From assembly GCA_965248035.1 (NCBI GenBank), contig OZ252054.1:992001-1056000 (forward strand): DNA of 64,000 nucleotides. Reading direction: 5' to 3'. Below, one piece after another: positions 19,801-28,285 of the stretch (position 1 is the first letter of the stretch; every line of letters starts with the position of its first letter). The stretch is from BJGV01 sp964194745 (lineage in GTDB: Bacteria; Pseudomonadota; Gammaproteobacteria; Burkholderiales; Nitrosomonadaceae). Made by a program: the position numbers and the translations under genes. The notes below the pieces were generated by a model. The model was not told where the DNA came from, made no database searches, and saw nothing but the letters and a program-made list of their open reading frames with translations.

Positions 19801-19927
19801 TGCGTAATTCAGAAGTTTGATGGGTAGTGGTTGGTCCAATGGATAATACTGCTACCCAAATTAAAAATAAGGAAAAAAAGCCTGCGATAATATATAAAAA
19901 TTCGCGTTTAAAGCTAGTCAATCTCAT
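16814..19927 (-). CDS. CotH-kinase-like protein with C-terminal parallel beta-helix
   Basis: 1037 residues. One N-terminal membrane anchor (FLYIIAGFFSLFLIWVAVLS), an N-terminal beta-sandwich-like part, then a CotH-like kinase region around residues 250-450: HDRIEVTLNGRSVGQMLLME (NG...E) and KFDPIIKDLDAGVLA (the DLD of the CotH catalytic loop). The C terminus (about residues 800-1000) is a right-handed beta-helix of repeated short strands (DNTDIKNSRVEDSLLIFNSE, ISNSKFKNCGGDGLDFSGSL). CotH kinases phosphorylate proteins in other systems; here a periplasmic or surface target is likely. DUF4956 and VTC-domain genes lie just upstream on the same strand. The 3' end is duplicated in decayed form near 44.0-44.35 kb. 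Confidence 0.7.
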   Translation of the reverse strand: MRLTSFKREFLYIIAGFFSLFLIWVAVLSIGPTTTHQTSELRTKIPRGRVEMANEAFLQTPYVVDSILDKNFDLLFYQRPLGQISGLAEQTWRVYAHGESKIALNFLYINSTTSTPRVWLYDERGQLIQSGTHKRDEFKNGMFLLTIPSHGMYKVKLSFLYENVSEIRISGENKKNVLSYKDYIKENIKSIDLIIMSSELNKFQQLVRKARKIWNEPPPSDVFWPQYLGIKGKVFGTLKTKSGSKVRVAIGLPGRSKVHLPTEDSLLPSLDIKVLSGPLPYGLRRFKLYTAHSKSLSEIIHTSILNDHGLIVPRHDRIEVTLNGRSVGQMLLMESVDAAFFEAAQRIEEPIFGYDPDYATGRFYDNTFRVKNFSGKKKGNNVQYPDIASPIFAEKINTLQILLAQSYGLTYAAYHGLGQADLRYHWNSRSGKFDPIIKDLDAGVLAPTPGVFVNSWNYFHPFAPLWRPNTVTVGSYYIKYSAKGRDTNIYDRNGGGLFLWHTPPSTLNLLENWSNLKTIGELNHLWASQWSRLKIKNRLSNLNFALGDNVGKSSVQITQDLLPESLWDPTRHTPTSDVFRIGRLISDLTENRVNPTIESLTVLDWRNVAIRKIYGKHKNNDTNLAPLQILTFLYRSEEHDSSNIILVERNPINSVIKVRLKNTEGIVFEPETIRFYGGRKRQANIKEVELTEIKENEAVRLYWFKIKRNETYQYVFPVIQGPGYALTPREMVIGPKYKEAKKSPKNNLANYFDKKESLLTFKKQHLPINGEVIIPLGTSLLIKSNMTVKLRKAGCLKIYGDLIIADGASLTLVPEVKEEGWSGIHFYHGNDRTINNLHVEGVGYGESDVTCGKSKFSGGVSFFNTKAIIDNTDIKNSRVEDSLLIFNSEMDVRNLTIENTMSDCFDSDFSVLRISNSKFKNCGGDGLDFSGSLFFLNNIRVTHNTDKGISVGENSRGYIKGSMIQESDIGIVSKDASSVFVSESIIEKNRAGIAVYSKKPYFPESKIEFDKSVMFVGNRIKVTTEGNQSSAVYRSKK

Positions 19928-20374
19928 ATGGATGAATACCTACCTCTGTAATTTGTACTACCTATTAGGTCTAAGTTTCAGGTATAGGCGGACGGCCTTC
20001 TGGACCGGATTCTTGGGAAAGCATCTTACGTTCGAGAAACTACAAAGTCGTAGCTCAACACATGGTGCCTAAACTACGGCCTTACCGAACATAGGAAATG
20101 GAACCATTATTTAGCCGAAGCAGTTTCCGTTTCGGTTGTTTCTAAGGTACTTTCAACCCTTCAAACCTCCACCTGTTTGTGGTTCATCTGCCAGCCTTCT
20201 CTAAGTAGAAAGAACAGTGATTCTGCAGTATCATAATGCCCATACTGGATTTACTAATGATCTGTTCTGGCCGAAAATGTATCCTTCCTATTTCCAACCT
20301 TAGACACTCTAGGTCTTAGGCCCAAATCCTAACATATACACTTCTGGACAACCGCTCGGGGGGCAGATCAGTGA
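19928..20374. other. 447-bp stretch between the CotH-like and DUF4956 genes, no gene seen
   Basis: I find no convincing coding frame, palindrome or RNA gene on either strand. Its length is unusual because CotH, DUF4956 and VTC genes are often close together. It may be eroded coding DNA or hold a promoter for the CotH-like gene, which I cannot pinpoint. Confidence 0.4.
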
Positions 20375-21079
20375 TCAAGCAGTGACTTCATTCCCAGGAT
20401 AAAAAATATCTATACTTACACTTTCTTGTAGACAATTCCTTAATGCATTGGTCAACTCAGAATGCATACTTGCATTATGTCCTTTTATTGTAAAAACAAT
20501 CGAACAATAGTTATCTGAATTTTGTGAATTAACAATGTTTGGTTTACCAAATTTCCTTGGAAGCCCATTAATAACATCAGAAAAATTTATTAATTTCTTA
20601 TCACGGATTGTAACTAAAGTTGCCCCGCTATCAAATAAATTGAATATAGAAATGCGCGTTCGAACAGTTGCATAGATTGCTACTATTAACATTAGGAAAA
20701 TTGCCACATGATAGTATTGAACTGCACAGCTTAACGAAATTGAAATAGCTAGCAAAATAAATGATATATCCTCTGCGCGTTTTACGGGCGTTCTAAACCT
20801 GACAAAAGAAAGCGCACCCAGTAAACCTAGAGACAATGGCAGACTATACTGAATCAAGATAAATATTGAAGTAACAGCAGGCATCATCAAGAGAAAAGAG
20901 TTTCCGATTCCATAGTCAGTTGGTTCGCTGGAACCAAAATAAAGCTTATAGATCTTTGACAGAATAAATCCCATAATCATAGCAACAATCAAAGCAGCAA
21001 ATATCCCTCCGGCATGTATCTGCCCAGTTATATTAAATTGCTTTGAAATTTCTTGAAATGCATCATTTACGCTATCCAT
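20375..21079 (-). CDS. DUF4956 membrane protein
   Basis: 234 residues. Four or so helices in the first 150 residues (IFAALIVAMIMGFILSKIYK, LLMMPAVTSIFILIQYS, LPLSLGLLGALSFVRFRTPV) and a cytoplasmic tail of about 80 residues. The segment LGALSFVRFRTPVKRAEDIS with its conserved basic F-R-F-R is the DUF4956 hallmark. The VTC-domain gene starts 30 bp upstream, same strand. In other bacteria DUF4956, VTC and CotH proteins are commonly neighbours; DUF4956 might be the membrane channel of the VTC enzyme, which is inference. Confidence 0.8.
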   Translation of the reverse strand: MDSVNDAFQEISKQFNITGQIHAGGIFAALIVAMIMGFILSKIYKLYFGSSEPTDYGIGNSFLLMMPAVTSIFILIQYSLPLSLGLLGALSFVRFRTPVKRAEDISFILLAISISLSCAVQYYHVAIFLMLIVAIYATVRTRISIFNLFDSGATLVTIRDKKLINFSDVINGLPRKFGKPNIVNSQNSDNYCSIVFTIKGHNASMHSELTNALRNCLQESVSIDIFYPGNEVTA

Positions 21080-21108
21080 TTTTCACCTTTGTCATTCATG
21101 TGTTTATG

Positions 21109-21771
21109 TTAAAGCTGATTTTCGCCAAGTAAAATGCGGATTAAATATGCATATTTTGAAAAAGATCCATATCTTACCTGTCCATTTAAAATCTCAGGAA
21201 GAAATGGAACTGAAGACTTAGATTTAACTTCAAGAATACTATAAGGTGACAAAGCAAAGCTTTTATGTGCTCTAAGCCCTTTGTAAGGAAATGCTTCGAT
21301 TTGAGAATCAAGTGTGATTCGACATCCTAGAAATTGGTATCGACGACGTCTGTAACGCACATTAACCACTGGACAGAGTGAAGGATGAGTACTTGATATT
21401 ATCTTAATACTATCAATTTCACCTGCATCGACATGCTCAAGTACTCGATACCAGTCTGAATAAATATCCCATAATGGTAAGTTACATTTAATCTTGCCAA
21501 CCCCATATAGGTTTTTACTTTTAATTTGGGCTTGACCAAAAGAATTATCATTATATCTTCTTATTCGGAACTTAACTTTCCTTGCGCTGCCATCCCTGCA
21601 TTGTGTCAGACTATCCATAGATAGGCTGTCGTAATAAGCCGACTCTACAATCCCGTTAGGATAAGGGTCAGTATTATTAGCAATTGCATCAAGAGTAGTA
21701 AGGACATTTTCAAAATTCCTAGCACTAACTAGATACTTATATTCGTTATAATTAGATTTAATTGGGAACAC
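21109..21771 (-). CDS. VTC-domain (polyphosphate polymerase-like, TTM fold) protein
   Basis: 220 residues. The triphosphate-tunnel pattern is visible: NEYKYLVSARNFENVLTTLD, SAYYDSLSMDSL, RKVKFRIRRYND (basic tunnel lining), QAQIKSKNLYGVGK, YRRRRYQFLGCRITLDSQIE, the metal-binding ILEVKSK and SFSKYAYLI at the end. In yeast Vtc4 this fold makes polyphosphate from ATP. The bacterial members are mostly untested. It is the first gene of the VTC - DUF4956 - CotH series, so polyphosphate or a phosphoryl group may be passed to the membrane and surface. Start at 21771 is followed by coding of normal composition. Confidence 0.8.
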   Translation of the reverse strand: MFPIKSNYNEYKYLVSARNFENVLTTLDAIANNTDPYPNGIVESAYYDSLSMDSLTQCRDGSARKVKFRIRRYNDNSFGQAQIKSKNLYGVGKIKCNLPLWDIYSDWYRVLEHVDAGEIDSIKIISSTHPSLCPVVNVRYRRRRYQFLGCRITLDSQIEAFPYKGLRAHKSFALSPYSILEVKSKSSVPFLPEILNGQVRYGSFSKYAYLIRILLGENQL

Positions 21772-21985
21772 TGAGTTTTTCCACTATTTATAATAGGTAA
21801 GGGCTTTTTGATTATATACGAAAAGTATAAACACCCTTTTCCGAGAAGTCGTGCCTGATATTCCACCTACCCAAACTTACTTTCTACCTAACTCTTATCT
21901 GGAATTTACCAAATATTCTCAATGGTATCGTTTTTTCTAGTCACAATGAACCGTTTCCATCACACTTCGCATTCGACTCTTTGTA

Positions 21986-22335
21986 TTATAGCCAGCAACT
22001 GCGGTCTTCAGAAAAATACTGTAAATCATCGTCAATGGTGATGACGTAGTCCTTGGTGGCATGCCCCAAACCACATAGTGTTGCGTGCTGCTGCCCGTGG
22101 TTATGCGTAAATCTTATGACCCTAACCCGTGCATCCTTTTTTCTAAGAGAGCATGCGACTTGCCATGAATTATCAGGGCTGGCATCGTTCTACGAGGATG
22201 ATTTCCCAATCGTCTGATAGCGCGCTCAAGTGCTGCGCTAACCTTTCATATAGAGGGAGGAGCGCGTCGCCGCTTCTAAATACAGGAACAACGACACTTA
22301 AAGAAACACTAGAAGAAATAAAAGTCAAAATGTAG
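21986..22335 (-). pseudogene. Remnant: N-terminal half of a DPM-like GT2 glycosyltransferase
   Basis: Minus-strand reading with one frameshift gives LSVVVPVFRSGDALLPLYER, SDDWEIILV, NSWQVACSLRKKDARVRVIR, FTHNHGQQHATLCGLGHATK and YVITIDDDLQYFSED. This is the GT2 catalytic region with its DDDLQ motif, after which the gene is lost. It starts right where the GT-C gene at 22325-23911 stops. It is a broken member of an earlier operon. Confidence 0.65.
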
Positions 22336-23911
22336 ATCCCCTTTTTATGTAAATAGATTGACCGTTAAGCTTATTTGGTAGCAACTGAAAATTATTTACG
22401 AGATATTGGTATATTAATTTATTTGTGTTCTTAAATCTCAGTTCCTCTCTACCATCCAAATCATCCTCAATAATTAAAACAAATCCGGGTTCAGAATCTT
22501 TAATTCTTTCAATTTCTCTACGTTGGAAATCATCATTTCGTGGCCATAAAGAATATATGGCCCACATGGGAGATTTTCTTTCGAGTAACGCATATGCTCC
22601 CGGCCAAAAAGGTGTAGCGATAAAACTTTGCCCATCCAGGGCATATTGGTCAGCTAACTTACGGAGCAGCCTAACATCATTAGCTGTGACTGGTTCAACT
22701 AGCATATTACTGCCGGAAATCTCGATATTCACACATTGAAACCAACTAGACCATCGGCATATATAACCGGGTGACTGTGTGTACGTCACAAAAATACTTG
22801 CCGCACATAACATGATGGCCAAAGTCCACTTAACCTTGGCGGGTTGCATGGCTAGGATAACTAGGCAACCAATCAATAAAGGGAAAATTGACAGGGGAAG
22901 TGTAGAGATATCAGACCGACCATACGCATAGTGCGCATATGGAAGTGCAGAAAATGAGGATGCGACCAATGCAGGTGAAACTTGCCTACCCCGAAGTTTT
23001 TGAGAAACTACCCAGGCAATAGATAGCACAACAAAAACAACTATAGCGATAAAAAATAAACCGATAAGGACTCCGCGAATCACAATTTCGGGTGTCCATG
23101 ATTCAAGTGACCATGTGGCAAAGTCTACTCGCCAAGGCCAAGGAACTGGACTAGGAATAGTTGCGGCCTTTTTTTCAAATAAAAGAAGAACGTTTTCCAC
23201 AAATGCAACGGCGAAACCAGGTACCAGCAATGCCATGAGAAGTATAGGCATAAAACCAACTGTAACCCCAGCTGACCAGAGCATAAACCCTTTGATTAGC
23301 CCTGTGCCTCCCTCTTTCTTGATATTTAGCCAGACCATAACCCCAATGGTACCTACAATACCGTAGGCCCCATGATTGCGCCCAAAAACCGCTACTAGCC
23401 CAACGCCTAGCCCCGCAAAAAAATACCCTCTTGTTGTCGGATTCTGGACAAGGAAAGTCAATAAACCAATTAAGAAAATAGACAGTGAAATATCAAACAA
23501 CCTAAAATGTGGAAACATCCATGTAACTAAAGTTATCGCTGATAACAGTAAGTAAAAGAGATTTTGTTTTTTTGCAGTATGAGCAATTAGCAATAGGCCA
23601 ACAAATAACCCTATCACCTGAAAAACTGCTACGGTACCACGCAGGGCCATAATACCGTTATCGCCCCACAAACTCATGAGTGCAGCTGACCAGTAGTAGC
23701 GACCGGGTTCATAGGACATAAAGTCACGAACAGGAACCTCGCCCAGCATCACACGCTGAGCGCCATACCAAAGAAATCCCTCGTCCATTAGTAAGTTATA
23801 TGAGCTACTTACAATGTTTCCCTGCCAACTAAAAAGCATGAAAACAACAAAGGCGGCAAAAACTAATACTTGAAAGGGGAAATATTTATTTCTTGTTAAT
23901 ATTGTAAGCAT
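22325..23911 (-). CDS. GT-C type integral membrane glycosyltransferase, 528 residues
   Basis: About ten to twelve hydrophobic helices. The first periplasmic loop reads MDEGFLWYGAQRVMLGEVPV then RDFMSYEPGRYYW, the acidic catalytic loop expected of GT-C enzymes that use polyprenyl-phosphate sugars (PMT/ArnT-like). The C-terminal 130 residues form a soluble periplasmic domain. It is related to the three repeated GT-C genes at 26490, 36860 and 39657 (their loop reads YDEGVILTGAMRVNAGDIPH RDF) but on the other strand and much diverged. It probably adds a sugar to a glycan or protein on the outer face of the inner membrane. Confidence 0.65.
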   Translation of the reverse strand: MLTILTRNKYFPFQVLVFAAFVVFMLFSWQGNIVSSSYNLLMDEGFLWYGAQRVMLGEVPVRDFMSYEPGRYYWSAALMSLWGDNGIMALRGTVAVFQVIGLFVGLLLIAHTAKKQNLFYLLLSAITLVTWMFPHFRLFDISLSIFLIGLLTFLVQNPTTRGYFFAGLGVGLVAVFGRNHGAYGIVGTIGVMVWLNIKKEGGTGLIKGFMLWSAGVTVGFMPILLMALLVPGFAVAFVENVLLLFEKKAATIPSPVPWPWRVDFATWSLESWTPEIVIRGVLIGLFFIAIVVFVVLSIAWVVSQKLRGRQVSPALVASSFSALPYAHYAYGRSDISTLPLSIFPLLIGCLVILAMQPAKVKWTLAIMLCAASIFVTYTQSPGYICRWSSWFQCVNIEISGSNMLVEPVTANDVRLLRKLADQYALDGQSFIATPFWPGAYALLERKSPMWAIYSLWPRNDDFQRREIERIKDSEPGFVLIIEDDLDGREELRFKNTNKLIYQYLVNNFQLLPNKLNGQSIYIKRGSTF

Positions 23912-23994
23912 CAGTTATCTATAACATAGAAAGACATATTATAAATATAGATCTTGTATAGCAGATGATGCGCTGCTTGCAATAATAAAGCTAT

Positions 23995-24026
23995 GAACGT
24001 CTGCTTTGTGCTAAAAGCGGACGTTC
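23995..24026. repeat. 32-bp dispersed palindrome, copy 4 (inverted loop)
   Basis: GAACGTCTGCTTT - GTGCTA - AAAGCGGACGTTC. The loop is the reverse complement type of copies 1-3, so the unit lies in the other orientation. Confidence 0.7.
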
Positions 24027-24207
24027 ATATTTATTGATTTGATTTCTTGAAATACTGCTTACAATTGGTTACGTAATTCCTTATATCATCAAGGAGGCTA
24101 GTCTGTGATGCAAAAGCTGCCATTAACCTCTAAGCAATATTTGTAATGATGTATGGACAGCATGTATATTGAAACCATAAGTGTCGTATTAATGATATTT
24201 AGAGACA

Positions 24208-24262
24208 AATATCAGTGTGGCAACGTAGGATAATGTAATATTCATTACAAGAAGATTAAAAT
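24208..24262 (+). pseudogene. Fragment of the 3' end of the repeated GT-C gene
   Basis: About 50 bp (GACAAATATCAGTGTGGCAA and onward through the stop and 15 bases beyond) match the end of the GT-C gene at 28205-28275 almost exactly. No other part of the gene is left here, so a fourth copy of the module once reached or was deposited at this place. Confidence 0.7.
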
Positions 24263-24456
24263 TTTGGCTTTTGCATGTAACGCGCCATTTCCTAAAGGAA
24301 CTCTAACGAATTGGTGAAACGGGCATATTACGACATCCGAAGGTATATTGGTGTGGTATTTTTTCTCGTTACAGGTAAGTTATAGCAATAATAAATAAAT
24401 GAGTTCCTTGGTCGATTTATAAACACCTGAAGTTTTAATGCTAAATTGGAGTATAA

Positions 24457-25188
24457 ATGAGTAAGCTTGATGTTAGTTTTTTTTTGCCAGTGTATAACGA
24501 TGAAAGAACTGTTCGACAGGTAACTGAAAAAGCCATTAAGTTATTCAATGAAATTGCGAATCAATATGAAGTTGTTATAATTGATGATGCCTCCCCTGAC
24601 AAAGCGGGAGAAATTGCTGACCAACTTACTCTCGAATATCAACAAGTCAAAGTAATTCACCACGAATTTAACAGGGGATATGGTGCCACTGTGAAATCTG
24701 GTATTGCGAATACTAAATATGATTGGATTTGTATGGTGGACGGTGATGATGAATACGATATATGCGATTTAAAGAGAATGTTAGCATTGCGTCAATACTA
24801 CGGGTTGGTAATTGGCTTCAGATACAAAAAATTGTATTCAACAAAAAGAATTTTCATCTCACATGTTTACAATTTGGTTCTAAGATTATTATTTAAAACA
24901 AAGTTTAGAGATATTTCTACAGGCATCAGGGTATTCCGCCGATCCATTTTGGAACATATCGACTTAAATGCAAATAGCCCATTTATTGGTGCGGAAATGG
25001 CAATTAAAACCATGCTAAGTGGTGTACCAGTGGGCGAGGTTGGCATACAAACATTTCCAAGGGAGTTCGGTTCTGGATCCGCCACATCGACAAAAAACAT
25101 AATTAATACCATACGCGATATGTTGCTCATGCGAAAAGAAATGTTTTCAGAAAACTACCATTTACCGGGTAGCAGAAAACGGAATTGA
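24457..25188 (+). CDS. GT2 family glycosyltransferase (DPM-like, no membrane tail)
   Basis: 243 residues. LDVSFFLPVYNDERTVRQV, VVIIDDASPDKAGEIAD, FNRGYGATVKSGIANTKYD and the DxD region CMVDGDDEYDICDL define the GT-A catalytic domain; STGIRVFRRSILEHI is the conserved acceptor-side segment. It lacks the C-terminal helices found in GtrB-type enzymes. A likely product is a polyprenyl-phosphate-linked sugar. The following methyltransferase remnant starts 2 bp after its stop, so they formed an operon. Confidence 0.8.
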   Translation: MSKLDVSFFLPVYNDERTVRQVTEKAIKLFNEIANQYEVVIIDDASPDKAGEIADQLTLEYQQVKVIHHEFNRGYGATVKSGIANTKYDWICMVDGDDEYDICDLKRMLALRQYYGLVIGFRYKKLYSTKRIFISHVYNLVLRLLFKTKFRDISTGIRVFRRSILEHIDLNANSPFIGAEMAIKTMLSGVPVGEVGIQTFPREFGSGSATSTKNIINTIRDMLLMRKEMFSENYHLPGSRKRN

Positions 25189-25189
25189 T

Positions 25190-25619
25190 ATGACCATGCA
25201 GGAAATAAAGGAACTTTATGAAATTAGATTCAGCGAAGTGGATAGAGAAAAAAAAGACGCTGTTTGGAGAGTGTTATGAGAATCTTTTTTGTCGATATGT
25301 TAAATCCACAGATATTGTTTTAGATATTGCATGCGGATATGGGGAATTCTCTAACTATATTGAAGCAGGGCAGAAAATAGCCATCGATATAAATCCTGAT
25401 GCCAAAAAGTTTCTTAAGGATGATGTTGAATTTCATCTTTCAAGTGCAAGCGCAATGAATGAAATTCATTCGTTGTCCGTTGATGGATGTTTTAGTAGTA
25501 ATTTTTTTGAGCACCTTGCTGATAAAGAAACAATGGATGGTGTTTTGTATGAGGCATTCCGTGTACTGAAGCCCAATGGTCGATATGTGGGCAATACAGC
25601 CAAACATCATAATTTATAA
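25190..25619 (+). pseudogene. SAM-dependent methyltransferase, frameshifted and truncated
   Basis: The ATG at 25190 opens MQEIKELYEIRFSEVDREKK and VWRVL, then stops at about 25279. The adjoining frame continues YENLFCRYVKSTDIVLDIAC and GYGEFSNYIEAGQKIAIDIN (SAM motif) and SSNFFEHLADKETM. A third frame continues AIQPNIIIYKV near the end, where the family has QPNI. Thus there are two indels, and the last third of the family is missing. The break is followed at 25666 by a tRNA 3' fragment, suggesting truncation when an element inserted or left. Confidence 0.65.
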
Positions 25620-25665
25620 GGTGTGTTTTTGGAATGGCGATTAGCGTAGATAAATTGCGTTTCTT

Positions 25666-25715
25666 GCGGACTCTTAGTTCGTAGATCAAGAGTTCGATCC
25701 TCTCACAACCCACCA
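25666..25715 (+). tRNA. tRNA-Lys 3'-half fragment (pseudo; att-like scar)
   Basis: GCGGACTCTTAGTTCGTAGA and TCAAGAGTTCGATCCTCTCA followed by CAACCCACCA read as the anticodon arm, T arm and acceptor end with CCA of a Lys(CTT)-type tRNA; there is no 5' half upstream. Deviations from a normal tRNA-Lys in the anticodon and T stems are transitions. It is not a functional gene; 3' tRNA ends of this kind are what tyrosine recombinase elements leave behind. Confidence 0.6.
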
Positions 25716-26424
25716 GAAGAATTAAGGCCTGCAACAATACAGGCTGATAAAAATGGCTGTAGCGTTCCCGACGGCAAAGACCCTACATATGCAACAAGGA
25801 GGTCGGTAACGTGCGCAGTGATTGGCTGCTCACACGCGCCAGTCCTTACCTTCAGGACAGATATGCTCTGTTGCTCTAGATTGATATTTTCGCGGCGAAT
25901 TTAAAAAATATCACTGCGGCGCAAAGAATAGAAGGAGTCTGACTGCCAATACAAATTATTTTTACGTGGAGGCAAATGCCGCTTTTATGGGGGCATGAGT
26001 ACCGGAGCTAAAACACCGGAAGGCAAAGAACGATTTATTTCGGCTTTACGTTCTGTATGGGTTAAATGGAGAACCAAGGTTATAAAGAAAGTTTCTATCT
26101 CATGATGCACGTACGTTACGTGCGAGTAACACCAAGCCTAGCGGTTTAATAGAAACTGAAAAATTCATACTTTCTTAAAGATGTGTGTATTGCTACCTCT
26201 CAACACGCGCATATGTACGAGGTAAAGCTAATCGGATGACATATCACCCACTCAAAAACATTACAAAATGTCTCGATTAAAAAAATAATCGCTTTGTATC
26301 AATAGCGAATATAAAAAACGCAAATATATTATACAATTTAAGCCATTAAATAAATTAACTCCTTGATGCCGCTATCTTTTGGGGTAAGCGCTCATCATTC
26401 GTCAACGTTTCCTTTGTTCCAAAA
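25716..26424. other. 709-bp gap with mobile-element debris before the first GT-C module
   Basis: Begins with a hairpin-capable GCCTG...CAGGC after the tRNA scar, contains the protein fragment at 25932-26105 and ends in AT-rich DNA before the repeated module. No intact gene seen. Confidence 0.5.
25932..26105 (+). pseudogene. Fragment of a mobile-element protein with HGG-like motif
   Basis: One frame reads CQYKLFLRGGKCRFYGGMST then GAKTPEGKERFISALRSVW and stops. The C-R-F-[HY]-G-G-x-S-T-G-x-K-T-P-E-G motif is known from small phage and integrative-element proteins. There is no start codon context and the frame is closed upstream, so it is a remnant. Its place next to a tRNA 3' scar fits an excised or decayed element. 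Confidence 0.45.
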
Positions 26425-26489
26425 CCAAATTATAAGTAACTACCTCAATAAATGCACAAACAAACCACGCAGAAAAAGAATACTGGGAC

Positions 26490-28259
26490 ATGAATTATCC
26501 AAAGCTTAAAACCATAATAGAGATCACGGCTGTTTTTGTTTTTTCTTTCGTGTGTCTATTCTTGACTATGGATCGGGTAATAAATATTTATGACGAAGGA
26601 GTTATTCTTACTGGTGCAATGCGTGTTAACGCTGGAGATATTCCACACAGAGATTTTTATACCCAGTATGGTCCGGCAGAATTTTACTTATTGTCGTGGC
26701 TATTCGATATATTTAGCCAATCAGTTATTGTTGAAAGAGTATTTGATTTAGTTATACGCGCGGGAATAGTAACCATCGTATATGCATCACTTACTTTGTA
26801 TTGTAGAAAAACGATTGCGCTGTTTGCGGCAGTCATTTGTGCTCTTTCGCTTTGTTTTGTCGGCAATCACGGATACCCAGTATACCCTGCTTTATTATTA
26901 ACGATCGGCAGTTCAATGATTCTGCTGCAGATGTTTGCGCGCAACACTTCTGTTTTGTATCCACTTATTGCAGGGTTACTAACGGGATTGGCAGCTCTAT
27001 TCAGGTACGACATTGGTTTTTTCGCATTTATTGTACATATCTTCGCCGCAATTCTAATCCTTTCACAATCTAAGTATGGCCAAAATAACAAAGTCCGTTA
27101 TATCTTTCACAAGTTGCTGCCCTACGTTCTAGCATCTGGGTTTCCCGTTGTGGCAATGTTAATTTGGTACGGATTCAATGGAGTACTCTACTCGTTTTTC
27201 CATGACGTTATTTCATTTCCTAGTGAAAACTATAACCGCATACGAGGCCTACCATTCCCATGGAGTCTTAAAATATTTATACGTCCGACACTGTGGGTGA
27301 TATATCTTCCAATAGTTATTGTTTGTTTCTCGTTTCTTAGTTTCCTCAAGAGAGACTTTCTACTATCTAAGTCTTATCCTCATTCACCTATAAGCGATGT
27401 TTTTTCTCGTACTAATGGGATTGAATTCCTGATAGTTTTCTCACTACTGACCATAATGTTTTATCTAAAAGGTGTTGTGCGCGTGACTCTGCCACAGCTG
27501 CAATTTGCATTAATACTTTCAATGATGATTCTTGCATTGCTGATGGAAATATCTATAACTAATACAAGGTGGTTTAAAGTCATGCTGGTAACATTAGCTG
27601 TGATCTCTTGTGTCTCAGCACTAACCACTAGTTATCAAAAAGCATCAATGGGTAAATTCAATTTTATTAACGTCTATGGTCCTGGTCCGAGTTATATATA
27701 CAACTTTGCGTTCTCTGATATACCTGAATTCTACAAACTCTTAAATAAAACCATCTTTGTACTCTCTGCTGTACCTGAATTCTACAAACTCTTATCAAGC
27801 TCCGGCATATCTAGAATAGAGGTTGATTCTGTTGGCTCACCTGTCAGTAGAAAAACATCGGCATTTTTTGTGGACCCGGATCGGGAAGCTGCAATTCGGT
27901 TTATTGTGCAGAATACTTCTCCGGATGAACGTATTTTTATTGGACTGTCTAGACACGATATAGTTTTTTGGAACGATGTTTCCAGCTACTTTCAAGCAAA
28001 TCGTTTACCCGCAACAAAATGGCATCATTTTGACCCTGGACTTCAAACTAGTGCCAAGATTCAGTCTGAAATAATTGATGATCTGGAACGGAACAAACCT
28101 GGCTATATTTGGCTGGAATCAACGTGGGAAAATCATAGCGAGCCCAATGAGAGCGTTATTAGCAGTGGAGTAACAATCCTTGATGAATATATCCGTGGCA
28201 AATATAAATTAGAGCAAAGCTTTGGACAAATATCGGTGTGGCAACGTAGGATAATGTAA
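26490..28259 (+). CDS. GT-C type membrane glycosyltransferase, copy 1 of 3 (589 residues)
   Basis: Ten or more hydrophobic helices; the first external loop has YDEGVILTGAMRVNAGDIPH RDFYTQYGPAEF, an acidic D-E pair typical of GT-C transferases that take sugars from polyprenyl phosphate. The C-terminal 180 residues are soluble. Identical to copy 2 except for one residue near position 113 (Ala here, Thr in copy 2) and a variable patch around 394-425, where this copy has 14 extra residues including a duplicated PEFYKLL. A stop-proximal hairpin follows. A small anchored protein gene lies 320 bp downstream. The acceptor is unknown. Confidence 0.7.
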   Translation: MNYPKLKTIIEITAVFVFSFVCLFLTMDRVINIYDEGVILTGAMRVNAGDIPHRDFYTQYGPAEFYLLSWLFDIFSQSVIVERVFDLVIRAGIVTIVYASLTLYCRKTIALFAAVICALSLCFVGNHGYPVYPALLLTIGSSMILLQMFARNTSVLYPLIAGLLTGLAALFRYDIGFFAFIVHIFAAILILSQSKYGQNNKVRYIFHKLLPYVLASGFPVVAMLIWYGFNGVLYSFFHDVISFPSENYNRIRGLPFPWSLKIFIRPTLWVIYLPIVIVCFSFLSFLKRDFLLSKSYPHSPISDVFSRTNGIEFLIVFSLLTIMFYLKGVVRVTLPQLQFALILSMMILALLMEISITNTRWFKVMLVTLAVISCVSALTTSYQKASMGKFNFINVYGPGPSYIYNFAFSDIPEFYKLLNKTIFVLSAVPEFYKLLSSSGISRIEVDSVGSPVSRKTSAFFVDPDREAAIRFIVQNTSPDERIFIGLSRHDIVFWNDVSSYFQANRLPATKWHHFDPGLQTSAKIQSEIIDDLERNKPGYIWLESTWENHSEPNESVISSGVTILDEYIRGKYKLEQSFGQISVWQRRIM

Positions 28260-28285
28260 TATTCATTACAAAATGATTAAAAGAT

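Larger units (their letters stand above)
23912..24456. other. 545-bp gap with a palindrome and a scrap of a GT-C gene
   Basis: Holds the 32-bp palindrome (23995-24026) and a fragment of the 3' end of the repeated GT-C gene (24208-24262). Otherwise AT-rich with no gene seen. A promoter for the following GT2 is likely but not identifiable. Confidence 0.5.

Noticed and set aside
19928..20374. Riboswitch or RNA gene between the CotH-like and DUF4956 genes
   Set aside because: I could find no conserved motif or stable stem that would support one.
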